Below, piece after piece: positions 1 through 6,131 of a DNA stretch of 6,435 nucleotides. Position 1 is the first letter of the stretch. Each line of letters opens with the position of its first letter. Position numbers and translations under genes: made by a program. This stretch comes from Acidobacteriota bacterium (GTDB lineage: Bacteria > Acidobacteriota > Polarisedimenticolia > Gp22-AA2), in the NCBI GenBank assembly GCA_016202915.1, contig JACQNT010000103.1, positions 1-6,435 of the forward strand, read 5' to 3'. The notes under the pieces were generated by a model. The model ran no database searches and was not told the DNA's origin. It worked only from the letters and a program-made list of their open reading frames with translations.

Positions 1-99
1 CCGGCGCGGCGCGCCTCGGGTCTCCCTCGCCCGGTCGCGTGAACTGCGCGCGGCCACGGGCTCGGTCCGACACGCCCCCTCGAGGCGGAGCGGCCGCCA

Positions 100-145
100 C
101 CGGACCGTGGGACCGGCTCACGCGGTCCGGCAAGACCGGCTCACG
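100..145. repeat. Direct and inverted repeat cluster built on GGACCG/CGGTCC
   Basis: A 12-base direct repeat GACCGGCTCACG occurs at 111-122 and 134-145, 23 bases apart. An 8-base inverted repeat CCGGACCG (100-107) / CGGTCCGG (123-130) interleaves with it, and another CGGTCCG lies at 64-70. It has no visible link to a gene in this window and might be a regulatory array for a gene beyond the left edge or a degenerate intergenic repeat. Confidence 0.45.
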
Positions 146-179
146 GGAATATCGATTCCACGACCGAAGGGGTCTCCGT

Positions 180-223
180 GTCCAGGTTGCTGGAGCAGGG
201 GCGCTGCCCTCAGAAACCTGGAC
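180..223 (-). terminator. Stem-loop downstream of the protease gene, possible transcript end
   Basis: GTCCAGGTT (180-188) and AACCTGGAC (215-223) form a perfect 9-pair stem. The 26-base interior can form a second small stem (GGGC 199-202 with GCCC 206-209). On the minus strand it begins 36 bases after the protease stop codon. No U run follows, so it is not a canonical intrinsic terminator, but it could stabilise the mRNA 3' end or act in factor-dependent termination. Confidence 0.4.
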
Positions 224-258
224 GTCGCTCAGGAAGGGGGGAGTAGGCCGCGGGACTC

Positions 259-1833
259 CTATTCCCCTTCTTGCAGGCGCACGGTCACGTAGCGCGAGAC
301 CATATCGCCGCCGGTGCGGCCCGGCGGGCTGATGATGTAGAACACGACCAGGCCGCCTTCCTTGACCTTGCGGATCTCCCGGCGGAATTCGGCCACGCCC
401 GCGATCGGGGTGCGGTTGACCTCGCTGATGACGTCCCCCTCGCCGATCTGCTTCTCGAAGGCTTCGGAGACCCTCGAGACGTCGGTCACCACGACCCCGC
501 GCGTGTCGCCCGGCAGGCCGAGTTCCCTCAGGACCTGCGGCGTCAGGTCCTTCACCGCGATCCCCAGCTTGCGCTCCCTGGGGTCTTCGCCGGGCTCGCC
601 GGGCGCCTCGCCCCGGCGCGCGAGGCCGGGGAGGTGCTCCCCCCGATCCGCCAGGCGGGCCGTCAGGGTGATCTCCTTGCCGCCCCGGTTGACCGTGAGG
701 CGGACGCTCGCGCCGGGCTCCTTGGCCGTGACCAGGCGGACCACCTCGTCGGAGGTGGCGACCACCTGACCGTCGACCTTGACGATCACGTCGCCACGCT
801 GAATGCCGGCCTCGTCCGCCGGGAGGCCGGGCCGCACCGCCTGGACCAGGGCCCCCTGGTCGTTCGCCAGCCCGAACGCCTCCTGCATGTCGGGCGAGAG
901 CTCCGCCAGCTCGATGCCGAGGTAGCCGCGGGACACGCGTCCTTTCGATTTGAGCTGGCCCATGATCTCCCGGGCGACGTTGATCGGGACGGCGAAGCCG
1001 ATGCCCTGGCCGACGCTGCTGATCGCCGTATTGACGCCGATCGCCTCCCCCGCGAGGTTCACCAGGGGCCCGCCCGAGTTCCCGAAGTTGATGGCGGCGT
1101 CGGTCTGGATGAAGCTGTCGAGAGAGAAATCCCGCGACAGGTCTCCGAGCTTGCGCCCCTTGGCGCTGACGACGCCGACGGTCACGGTGTGGTCGTAGTT
1201 CAGGGGGTTGCCGACCGCCAGCACCCAGTCCCCGACCCTGATGGCGTCGGAGTCGCCGAGCGGCAGGACCGGCAGCCGGCTGTCGCTCTTGATCTTGATG
1301 AGCGCCAGGTCGGTGCTCGGATCGCTCCCGATCACGTCGGCGGTGTGCTCGCGCCGGTCGCCCGACAGCTTGACCCGGATCCGGCTGGCGCCCTCGACCA
1401 CGTGGTAGTTCGTCAGGATGTAGCCGTCATCGCTGATCAGGAACCCCGAGCCGCCGCTGTACTCGAAGCGCGGCTCGTCGGGATCGCGCGGGGAGCGGCG
1501 CTGCTCCGGGCCGAAGAAGAACTCGAACGGATCGCCGTGGAACGGCGGGCGCTCCCTGAACCGTCCGCGCGACTTCACCGTCTCGGTGGAGGTGATGCTG
1601 ACGACCGCCGGGTTGACGCGCTCGGCGATGTCGGAGAACGAGGCGGGGATGGGGTTCAGCCCTCCGGGGCCGGCCGACATCTGCGCCCGCGTGGCGGCGT
1701 GCAGCGGGCGGGCCTCATTCCCCTCCTCGGCACGCCCCGGAAGCGTGAGGTTCAATCCGCCGGCTACGACCATCCCGAAGATGACCGAGGCCGCGGCGAT
1801 CAAGGCAATCGTGACCGGCTGGTTCTTCTTCAT
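259..1833 (-). CDS. degP: HtrA/DegP-family periplasmic serine protease (Do-like, two PDZ domains)
   Basis: 524-residue ATP-independent protease/chaperone that degrades misfolded envelope proteins. Residues 1-30 form a Lys-Lys N-terminus and one hydrophobic segment (about 8-29); no clear signal peptidase site follows, so it may stay membrane-anchored facing the periplasm. The trypsin-like domain (about 65-295) carries the triad H144 (TNYHVV), D175 (STDLALI) and S253 (GNSGGP). An aromatic, charged loop (about 98-122, FEFFFG) corresponds to the LA loop of DegP. PDZ1 (about 303-395) and PDZ2 (about 420-505) are joined by a Gly/Glu/Pro-rich linker (about 396-420). Two PDZ domains favour DegP/DegQ/MucD over DegS; these cannot be separated here, so the symbol is provisional. 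The reading frame extends upstream to a TTG at 1887, but the promoter and ribosome binding site place the start at ATG 1833. It has its own promoter and ends with TAG. Confidence 0.96.
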   Translation of the reverse strand: MKKNQPVTIALIAAASVIFGMVVAGGLNLTLPGRAEEGNEARPLHAATRAQMSAGPGGLNPIPASFSDIAERVNPAVVSITSTETVKSRGRFRERPPFHGDPFEFFFGPEQRRSPRDPDEPRFEYSGGSGFLISDDGYILTNYHVVEGASRIRVKLSGDRREHTADVIGSDPSTDLALIKIKSDSRLPVLPLGDSDAIRVGDWVLAVGNPLNYDHTVTVGVVSAKGRKLGDLSRDFSLDSFIQTDAAINFGNSGGPLVNLAGEAIGVNTAISSVGQGIGFAVPINVAREIMGQLKSKGRVSRGYLGIELAELSPDMQEAFGLANDQGALVQAVRPGLPADEAGIQRGDVIVKVDGQVVATSDEVVRLVTAKEPGASVRLTVNRGGKEITLTARLADRGEHLPGLARRGEAPGEPGEDPRERKLGIAVKDLTPQVLRELGLPGDTRGVVVTDVSRVSEAFEKQIGEGDVISEVNRTPIAGVAEFRREIRKVKEGGLVVFYIISPPGRTGGDMVSRYVTVRLQEGE

Positions 1834-1841
1834 CGCGTTCG

Positions 1842-1848
1842 CTCTCCC
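1842..1848 (-). promoter_or_regulatory. Ribosome binding site that fixes the protease start
   Basis: GGGAGAG on the minus strand lies 8 bases upstream of the ATG at 1833. It sits between the predicted transcription start (about 1852) and this ATG, so translation begins at 1833 rather than at the in-frame TTG at 1887, which is part of the -35 element. Confidence 0.7.
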
Positions 1849-1858
1849 GTGAGTCCCG

Positions 1859-1887
1859 AGTATAGGACCACCCGACGGGGCCGTCAA
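1859..1887 (-). promoter_or_regulatory. σ70-type promoter of the HtrA/DegP protease gene
   Basis: TTGACG (1887-1882) and TATACT (1864-1859) each match the -35 and -10 consensus at five of six positions and are separated by the ideal 17 bases. The start of transcription is expected near 1852, giving a leader of about 19 bases that contains the ribosome binding site. A short CCCG-A-CGGG palindrome (plus strand, 1871-1879) lies in the spacer and could be an operator. It is a housekeeping-type promoter, unlike the σE-type promoter of Escherichia coli degP. Confidence 0.85.
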
Positions 1888-1908
1888 GAAACCGCTCCCC
1901 TGCGATAT

Positions 1909-1921
1909 CCCCAGCCTGGGG
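1909..1921. promoter_or_regulatory. 13-base palindrome upstream of the protease promoter, possible operator
   Basis: CCCCAG-C-CTGGGG is a perfect palindrome around one central base. Its centre (1915) lies about 63 bases upstream of the predicted protease transcription start, a position where class I activators often bind. There is no evidence for which protein would bind, and short G/C palindromes are common in such DNA. Confidence 0.3.
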
Positions 1922-2024
1922 CGCAGCGCGGCGGGTGGCGCGCGGCGAGCCGAGGGGAACCTCGCGCAGCGACGCGGACCCGTGTCCGGCGGGCGCAGGG
2001 TCGGCGCCTCAAACCGGGGATACC

Positions 2025-2456
2025 TCAGACGGCTCCCGAGGCCGCCCGCGGATCCTCCGCGGGACCGGCCAGGGCGGCGCGCACGCTCGCGATCAGACGC
2101 GCGGCATCCACGGGCTTCTCGATGATCTCCACCACCCCCAGGCGGGACGCCCTGGCCCTCAAATCGTCGCTCAGGAGCGCGCTGATGAGCAGGGCGGCCG
2201 GGCGAACGGATCTTTCCTGCGACCGCTGTCGCAGCGCCGCCAGGAGATCCAGCCCGTTGGTGCCCGGCATCCTGTAGTCGAGGATCAGGAGGTCGACCCC
2301 CCGCAGGCTCTCGGGGTCGCTCCGGACGCGGTCGCCGTCATCCGCCAGCAGGACCGAGTGGCCGAGCCGGCGCAGCAGGCGGCCGTAGGATTCGAGGACG
2401 GCGGGGTCGTCATCAATCACCAGGATCGTCCTGCGGGCCTCCCTCGCGCTGTCCAT
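2025..2456 (-). CDS. Single-domain response regulator (stand-alone receiver)
   Basis: 143-residue CheY-like receiver with no output domain. The (βα)5 fold spans about residues 10-128: acidic pocket D15-D17, phospho-accepting D60 in LLILDYRMPGTNG, switch residue S92 in LLISA, and K114-P115 in IIEKPVD. All phosphorylation residues are present. The ~15-residue tail (Gly/Pro/Ala-rich) shows no DNA-binding or enzymatic motif, so it should act by protein contact or as a phosphate sink. The ATG at 2456 is the first in-frame start after an upstream in-frame TAG at 2465-2463, and it has no Shine-Dalgarno sequence; the σ54 promoter predicts a 5' leader of about 4 bases. A later start is conceivable, but the conserved β1 strand begins at residue 10, leaving little room. 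Its partner is unknown; the kinase upstream of ligA is the nearest candidate. Confidence 0.93.
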   Translation of the reverse strand: MDSAREARRTILVIDDDPAVLESYGRLLRRLGHSVLLADDGDRVRSDPESLRGVDLLILDYRMPGTNGLDLLAALRQRSQERSVRPAALLISALLSDDLRARASRLGVVEIIEKPVDAARLIASVRAALAGPAEDPRAASGAV

Positions 2457-2470
2457 ACATCGCTATATGC

Positions 2471-2486
2471 AGCAAGAGGTGTGCCA
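2471..2486 (-). promoter_or_regulatory. σ54 (RpoN) -24/-12 promoter of the receiver gene
   Basis: The minus strand reads TGGCAC-A-CCTC-TTGCT, a near-perfect match to the σ54 consensus TGGCACg-N4-TTGCt. The invariant GG (2485-2484) and GC (2473-2472) are separated by exactly 10 bases. Counting 12 bases from the GC puts the transcription start near 2460, four bases before the receiver ATG. It lies just behind the gene for a σ54 activator and directly ahead of a gene in the same direction, so its position agrees with its sequence. The region inside the genes shows no comparable match that I noticed. Confidence 0.85.
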
Positions 2487-2606
2487 TGACCGGCGCGCCC
2501 CGCGCTGTCGGCGGATGGTATCGCCGCGTTCCGCCGTTCCGCCCGACCTCTCCTTGAATCCCACGCAACTCTTTGCCTTGAAAGGTCTTCCCCTCCGGCC
2601 CCCGGG

Positions 2607-2632
2607 CCCCCGTGAGGACCCAGGGACGGGGG
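2607..2632. repeat. Perfect 7-bp inverted repeat, second candidate enhancer site
   Basis: CCCCCGT and ACGGGGG flank a 12-base centre. It shares the CCGT...ACGG half-site pattern with the 2650-2676 repeat, and the two centres are about 43 bases apart, roughly four helical turns. The centre is about 160 bases upstream of the predicted σ54 start site. Paired sites of this kind are typical of NtrC-family enhancers; assignment to the neighbouring regulator is inference. A third overlapping inverted repeat (GGGACGG 2623-2629, CCGTCCC 2646-2652) shows that several pairings compete here. Confidence 0.35.
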
Positions 2633-2649
2633 ACGTGATCGAGCGCCGT

Positions 2650-2676
2650 CCCGGCCGTTCTCAGCCGACGGCCGGG
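2650..2676. repeat. Perfect 9-bp inverted repeat, candidate activator-binding (enhancer) site
   Basis: CCCGGCCGT and ACGGCCGGG are exact reverse complements separated by 9 bases. The centre lies about 200 bases upstream of the predicted σ54 start site, within the usual range for enhancer sites of NtrC-family activators. It is also downstream of the activator's stop codon and could form an RNA hairpin, but no U run follows on the minus strand, so it is not a standard intrinsic terminator. Short G/C palindromes arise often by chance in DNA this GC-rich. Confidence 0.4.
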
Positions 2677-2700
2677 CTTCGGCGGATCGCCGGCAGGGCG

Positions 2701-2718
2701 AAAACGGCGCGCCATTTT
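2701..2718 (-). terminator. Imperfect palindrome just after the NtrC-like stop; possible weak terminator or operator
   Basis: Seven bases past the stop codon the minus strand reads AAAATGGCGCGCCGTTTT. As RNA it folds into a 7-pair stem (four A-U, one U·G, two G-C) around a CGCG tetraloop and ends in UUUU. The position and the U run suit an intrinsic terminator, but the stem has only two G-C pairs, so termination would be weak. As DNA it is an 18-base palindrome with one mismatched pair, so a protein-binding site is equally possible. Confidence 0.35.
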
Positions 2719-2725
2719 GACGGGA

Positions 2726-4111
2726 TCAGTCGTCGCCCTGGACCTGCCCGTACTCGCGCAGCTTGCGCTGGAGCGTCCGCAGGCCGATACCGAGGATCTC
2801 GGCGGCGCGCGTGCGGTTGCCTCCGGTCTCCTGCAGGGTCTTCAAGATAGCCTCCTTCTCGATCTCGTCCATGCGGCGGATCTGGCCGGGGGCGGATGCC
2901 GGGGAGGCGGCGGCCGGCGGCGCGATCGCGCGATAGGTCTCCGGCAGTTGATCGAGGCCGATGACGGTCGTCCCGGAGTCGGCGAGGACGACCAGGCTCT
3001 CCATCAGGTTGCGCAGCTCGCGGACGTTCCCCTCCCAGCGCGCCCGGGCGAGGGCGTCCATCGCCTCCGGTGAAAGGGTCAGGTCGGGCCGGTTGTTCTC
3101 GGCCCTGAAGCTCTCGAAGAAACGGTGGGCGAGGAGCGGGAGGTCCTCCGGGCGATCGCGCAGCGGCGGGATGGCGATGGTCACGACCTTGATCCTGTAA
3201 TAGAGGTCGCTGCGGAAGGACCCCGCCGCCACCCTCGCCTCGAGGTCGGAGTTGGTGGCGGCGATGATCCGCACGTCGACCTGGATCGTCTCGGTCCCGC
3301 CGACGCGCATGAAGGATCGGTCCTCCAGCACGCGCAGCAGCTTGGCCTGCAGCGACATCGGCAGCTCGCCGATCTCGTCCAGGAACAGGGTGCCCCGATC
3401 GGCCAGCTCGAACTTGCCCGCCTTCCTCTGCACCGCCCCCGTGAACGCGCCGCGCTCGTGCCCGAACAGCTCGCTCTCCAGGATGTCCGCCGGGATCGCG
3501 GCGCAGTTGATCGGCAGGAAGCGGAACTCCTTGCGGGGGGAGTTCTGGTGCAGGGCGTTGGCGATCAGCTCCTTCCCGGTGCCGCTCTCGCCCATGATCA
3601 GGACGCTGCTTCTGGTCGGGGCCACCAGCGCCAGCTGGTGCAGCACCTGCTGCATGGCGCGTGACGCTCCGACGATCGTGCCGAAGCTGAACTTCTCCTC
3701 CAGCCTCTCGCGCAGGCGGGCCACCTCCTGCGCCAGACGCCGCTTCTCGACCGCCGCCGCCACGCGCTTGCGGAGCTCGACCAGGTTCACCGGCTTCTGG
3801 AGGTAGTCGTCGGCGCCCTGCTTCATCGCGTCCACCGCCGACTCCACCGAGCCGTAGCCGGTGATCACCAGGACCGCCATCGCGGGGTCAGCCGCCTTGG
3901 CCGCCTTCAACACTTGAAGGCCGTCCATCCCCGGCATTCTCAGATCGGTGACCAGCAGGTCGGCCCCCCGATCCTTGAGGTGACGGACCCCCTCCTCGCC
4001 GGAGGCGAACGCGGCGACCGCGTAGCCGTCCTTCCGGAGGGCCATCTCGATCCCCCGGCGGTTCCCCTCGTCGTCGTCGATCACGACGATCTGACCTTTC
4101 CCCTCGGCCAT
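2726..4111 (-). CDS. σ54-dependent NtrC-family response regulator
   Basis: Complete 461-residue activator that, when phosphorylated, binds enhancer DNA and uses ATP hydrolysis to open promoters held by RNA polymerase-σ54. The receiver domain (about 6-120) has the acidic pocket D12-D14, phosphorylated D56 (LLVTDLRMP), T84 and K106. A charged helical linker (about 120-142) joins the AAA+ domain (about 143-380): Walker A GESGTGKE at 174-181, the σ54-contacting GAFTGA at 221-226, Walker B TLFLDE at 241-246, sensor I AATN at 284-287, arginine-finger region FRSDLYYR at 299-306, and sensor II GNVREL at 361-366. An Ala/Pro-rich hinge (about 396-410) leads to a Fis-type HTH (about 413-455, with RAAEILGI). 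Every motif needed for activity is present. Architecture matches the NtrC/AtoC/ZraR group; the specific orthologue cannot be named. It starts 10 bases after ligA, and a σ54 promoter follows about 240 bases past its stop. Confidence 0.97.
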   Translation of the reverse strand: MAEGKGQIVVIDDDEGNRRGIEMALRKDGYAVAAFASGEEGVRHLKDRGADLLVTDLRMPGMDGLQVLKAAKAADPAMAVLVITGYGSVESAVDAMKQGADDYLQKPVNLVELRKRVAAAVEKRRLAQEVARLRERLEEKFSFGTIVGASRAMQQVLHQLALVAPTRSSVLIMGESGTGKELIANALHQNSPRKEFRFLPINCAAIPADILESELFGHERGAFTGAVQRKAGKFELADRGTLFLDEIGELPMSLQAKLLRVLEDRSFMRVGGTETIQVDVRIIAATNSDLEARVAAGSFRSDLYYRIKVVTIAIPPLRDRPEDLPLLAHRFFESFRAENNRPDLTLSPEAMDALARARWEGNVRELRNLMESLVVLADSGTTVIGLDQLPETYRAIAPPAAASPASAPGQIRRMDEIEKEAILKTLQETGGNRTRAAEILGIGLRTLQRKLREYGQVQGDD

Positions 4112-4112
4112 T

Positions 4113-4121
4113 CCTCCCCCC
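4113..4121 (-). promoter_or_regulatory. Purine-rich ribosome binding site very close to the NtrC-like start
   Basis: The 10-base gap after the ligA stop is almost all G/A on the minus strand (GGGGGGAGGA, then ATG). The GGAGG core is only 1 base from the ATG, closer than the usual 5-9. No other ATG, GTG or TTG lies nearby in frame ahead of the conserved receiver core, so the start stands. Reinitiation by ribosomes finishing ligA is the likely mechanism (inference). Confidence 0.6.
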
Positions 4122-6131
4122 TCAGCCGCCGGCGCCGATCAGGCGCAGGAACTCCTCCGCGTCCACGAGGCGCACGCCCAGCGCCCGGGCCTTATGGAGC
4201 TTCGATCCCGCCTCCGCGCCGTAGATCAGGACGTCGGTCTTCCGGGAGATCGCCTCGCTGACCCGCGCCCCCTGGCGCTGCAGGATCCTCTTCACGTCGT
4301 CGCGCGAGCGCCCCGGGATGGTGCCGGTGACCACGCAGGTCAGGCCCCGGAACGGCCCCTGCCTCTCCCGCGTCCCCCGCCGCGCCGCGCGCATCGCGAC
4401 CCCCGCCGCGCGCAGCCCCTCGATCATGCGGCGGTTCTGCGGCTGGTCGAGGAACTGGCGGATCGCCTCCGCCACCCTGGGCCCCACCTCGTGCACTCCC
4501 ATCAGGTCCTCGGAGGAGGCCGCCATCAGGCCGTCCATGTCGGGGTAGGCCTCCGCCAGGAGCTGCGCCGTCCGCTCCCCCACGAAGCGGATCCCGAGGG
4601 CGTGGATCAGGCGGTCGAACGGCGCCGTCTTGCTCTTCTCGATCCGCTCGACGAGGTTCCTGGCCGATCTCGGGCCCATCCTCTCCAGATCCGCGAGACG
4701 CCCCTCTTCCAGCCGGTAGATATCGGGGATCTCCCGGATCATGCCCTTCTCGACCAGTTGATTCACCAGGGCTTCCCCCAGCCCCTCGATGTCCATCGCC
4801 TCGCGCCGGGCGAAGTGCAGGATCGACTCCCTCAGCCGGGCAGGGCAGGAGGTGTTCACGCAGCGAGCGTACACTTCCCCTTCCGGGCGCGGCGCGGCGG
4901 CCCCGCACACCGGGCAGGCGCGCGGCATCTCGAACGGCCCGGAGCCCTCGGGGCGCGCCTCCAGGATGACCTTCACGACCTTCGGGATGACGTCGCCGCC
5001 TCTCTCGATCAGGACCCGGTCGCCGACCCGGATGTCCTTCCGCCGCACCTCGTCCTCGTTGTGCAGGGTGCTGCGCGAGATGATCGCGCCGCCGATGGCC
5101 ACCGGCTCCAGGACCGCCGTCGGCGTGAGCGCCCCGGACCGCGTGACGTTGATGACGATGTCCACGACCCTGGTCGTCGCCTGCCGGGGCGGGAACTTGT
5201 AGGCGCAGGCCCAGCGCGGGGCGCGGGCGGTGCACCCGGCCAATTCCTGAAGTCCGATCGGATCGACCTTGACGACGCAGCCGTCCACCTCGTACTTCAG
5301 GCCGTCGCGCTTCTGCAGCCACTCCTGGAAGAACGCCTCGACCTCCTCCAGGCTCCCGCAGCGGCGCGTGGGGTTGGCGCGGAACCCCAGGTCGCGCAGC
5401 AGAGCCAGCCCTGCGGAGTGCGTGTCCGGAAGCGGCCGGCCCTCGATCCGCACCAGCCCCCAGAAGAGCAGGTCCAGGGGGCGCCCGGCCGCCAGGCGGG
5501 GGTCGAGCATCCGGATGCTGCCGGCGGCGGCGTTGCGCGGGTTCGCGAAGGGCGGCTCGCCCGCCTCCTCCCTCTGGCGGTTCATCGCCGCGAACTCCTC
5601 GACGGGGTAGTACACCTCGCCGCGCGCCTCCAGGAAAGGGACGGGCTCGAGCAGCCGCAGGGGGACCGATTCGATGGTCCGGATGTTGGAGGTCACGACC
5701 TCCCCCGTGAAGCCGTCGCCCCGGGTCACGGCGCGGGCCAGGGACCCCTTCTCGTAGATCAGGGACACCGACACGCCGTCGATCTTCAGCTCGGCGACCA
5801 GGGGGACCTCGTCCCGGCCCAGGGCGCGCAGGAGACGCCCGTGCCAGTCGCGCACCTCCTCGAGCGAGCCGGCGTTGTCCAGGCTGAGCACGGGGACGGC
5901 GTGGGCGGCCGTCGGCAGCTCCCCCTTCGCCTCGGCCCCGACGCGCTGCGTCGGCGAGTCGGGCGTGACCACCTCGGGGTGCACCCTCTCGATGTCCCGG
6001 AGCTTTTTCTCGAGGAGATCGTACTCGGCGTCGGAGATGATCGGGGCGGCGTCCACGTAGTAGCGCTTGCGGTGCTCCCAGATCTCCCGGCGCAGCGCCT
6101 CGGCGCGCGACGCGGCCGCCTCCGGCCTCAC
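4122..6131 (-). CDS. ligA: NAD-dependent DNA ligase LigA
   Basis: Complete 669-residue enzyme, the usual LigA length, which seals 3'-OH/5'-phosphate nicks in DNA during replication and repair using NAD+ as AMP donor. Domains in order: Ia (about 1-60; Y24/Y25, D34, Y37, D38 in the NMN-binding pattern SDAEYD); adenylation domain with LSLDN at 82-86, the nucleophilic K116 in ELKIDG, EARGEVYYP near 168-176, EVDGCVVKVD at 281-290 and AYKFPP around K312; OB fold about 320-400; a four-Cys zinc finger (C406, C409, C424, C429); helix-hairpin-helix repeats about 440-560; and a C-terminal BRCT domain (about 593-669). All core catalytic motifs are intact. The start is GTG, four bases inside the kinase gene, with a Shine-Dalgarno match. 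The gene sits between a kinase and a response regulator, so this housekeeping enzyme probably shares their transcript. Confidence 0.98.
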   Translation of the reverse strand: MRPEAAASRAEALRREIWEHRKRYYVDAAPIISDAEYDLLEKKLRDIERVHPEVVTPDSPTQRVGAEAKGELPTAAHAVPVLSLDNAGSLEEVRDWHGRLLRALGRDEVPLVAELKIDGVSVSLIYEKGSLARAVTRGDGFTGEVVTSNIRTIESVPLRLLEPVPFLEARGEVYYPVEEFAAMNRQREEAGEPPFANPRNAAAGSIRMLDPRLAAGRPLDLLFWGLVRIEGRPLPDTHSAGLALLRDLGFRANPTRRCGSLEEVEAFFQEWLQKRDGLKYEVDGCVVKVDPIGLQELAGCTARAPRWACAYKFPPRQATTRVVDIVINVTRSGALTPTAVLEPVAIGGAIISRSTLHNEDEVRRKDIRVGDRVLIERGGDVIPKVVKVILEARPEGSGPFEMPRACPVCGAAAPRPEGEVYARCVNTSCPARLRESILHFARREAMDIEGLGEALVNQLVEKGMIREIPDIYRLEEGRLADLERMGPRSARNLVERIEKSKTAPFDRLIHALGIRFVGERTAQLLAEAYPDMDGLMAASSEDLMGVHEVGPRVAEAIRQFLDQPQNRRMIEGLRAAGVAMRAARRGTRERQGPFRGLTCVVTGTIPGRSRDDVKRILQRQGARVSEAISRKTDVLIYGAEAGSKLHKARALGVRLVDAEEFLRLIGAGG

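Larger units (their letters stand above)
1..258. other. Non-coding stretch at the left edge
   Basis: No convincing gene, tRNA or rRNA signature is visible. Contents are the GGACCG-type repeats at 64-145 and the stem-loop at 180-223. A 97-codon plus-strand frame (39-332) runs antisense into the protease 3' end and is rich in Arg/Gly/Pro, as expected for chance GC-rich frames. Confidence 0.5.
1834..2024. other. Intergenic region between the receiver gene and the protease gene
   Basis: The 191-base gap contains no gene. Its left end carries the protease promoter and ribosome binding site. The rest holds small hairpins without a following U run: CGAGG-GGAA-CCTCG (1951-1964) and CGGAC-CCGT-GTCCG (1975-1988). 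I see no clear intrinsic terminator for the receiver gene, so some readthrough into the protease gene is possible. Confidence 0.5.
2457..2725. other. Regulatory intergenic region between the NtrC-like gene and the small receiver gene
   Basis: This 269-base stretch has no convincing gene. From right to left it holds the palindrome at 2701-2718, the two inverted repeats at 2676-2607, a less GC-rich segment at about 2590-2552 carrying two copies of CCTTGAA (plus strand, 2576-2582 and 2552-2558, 24 bases apart), a perfect tandem GTTCCGCC repeat (plus strand, 2528-2543), and the σ54 promoter at 2486-2471. A 100-codon frame on the minus strand spans the gap but lacks a ribosome binding site, overlaps the receiver gene start and has no recognisable domain. 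The order repeats, spacer, promoter is the classic layout of a σ54 control region. Confidence 0.6.

Noticed and set aside
1..258. Possible tRNA or small RNA in the left gap
   Set aside because: I found no T-arm (GGTTCGA-type) sequence, no cloverleaf pairing and no promoter. The hairpins alone do not support an RNA gene.
39..332. 97-codon plus-strand frame at the left edge
   Set aside because: It overlaps the protease 3' end in antisense, spans the stem-loop and repeats, and has no motif or ribosome binding site.
271..2277. 668-codon open frame on the plus strand
   Set aside because: It is antisense to the protease and receiver genes and runs through both promoters. Its Arg/Asp/Ala/Gly-rich product has no domain, as expected opposite high-GC genes.
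2413..2715. 100-codon minus-strand frame covering the gap before the receiver gene
   Set aside because: It has no Shine-Dalgarno sequence, is compositionally random, overlaps the receiver start in another frame and contains the σ54 promoter and inverted repeats.
3125..3664. Plus-strand frames of about 180 codons opposite the NtrC-like gene
   Set aside because: They are antisense to the conserved AAA+ domain and have no domain or ribosome binding site.
4192..5322. 376-codon frame on the minus strand
   Set aside because: It is a +1/-1 shadow of ligA, rich in Arg, Gly, Pro and Ala, with no recognisable domain.
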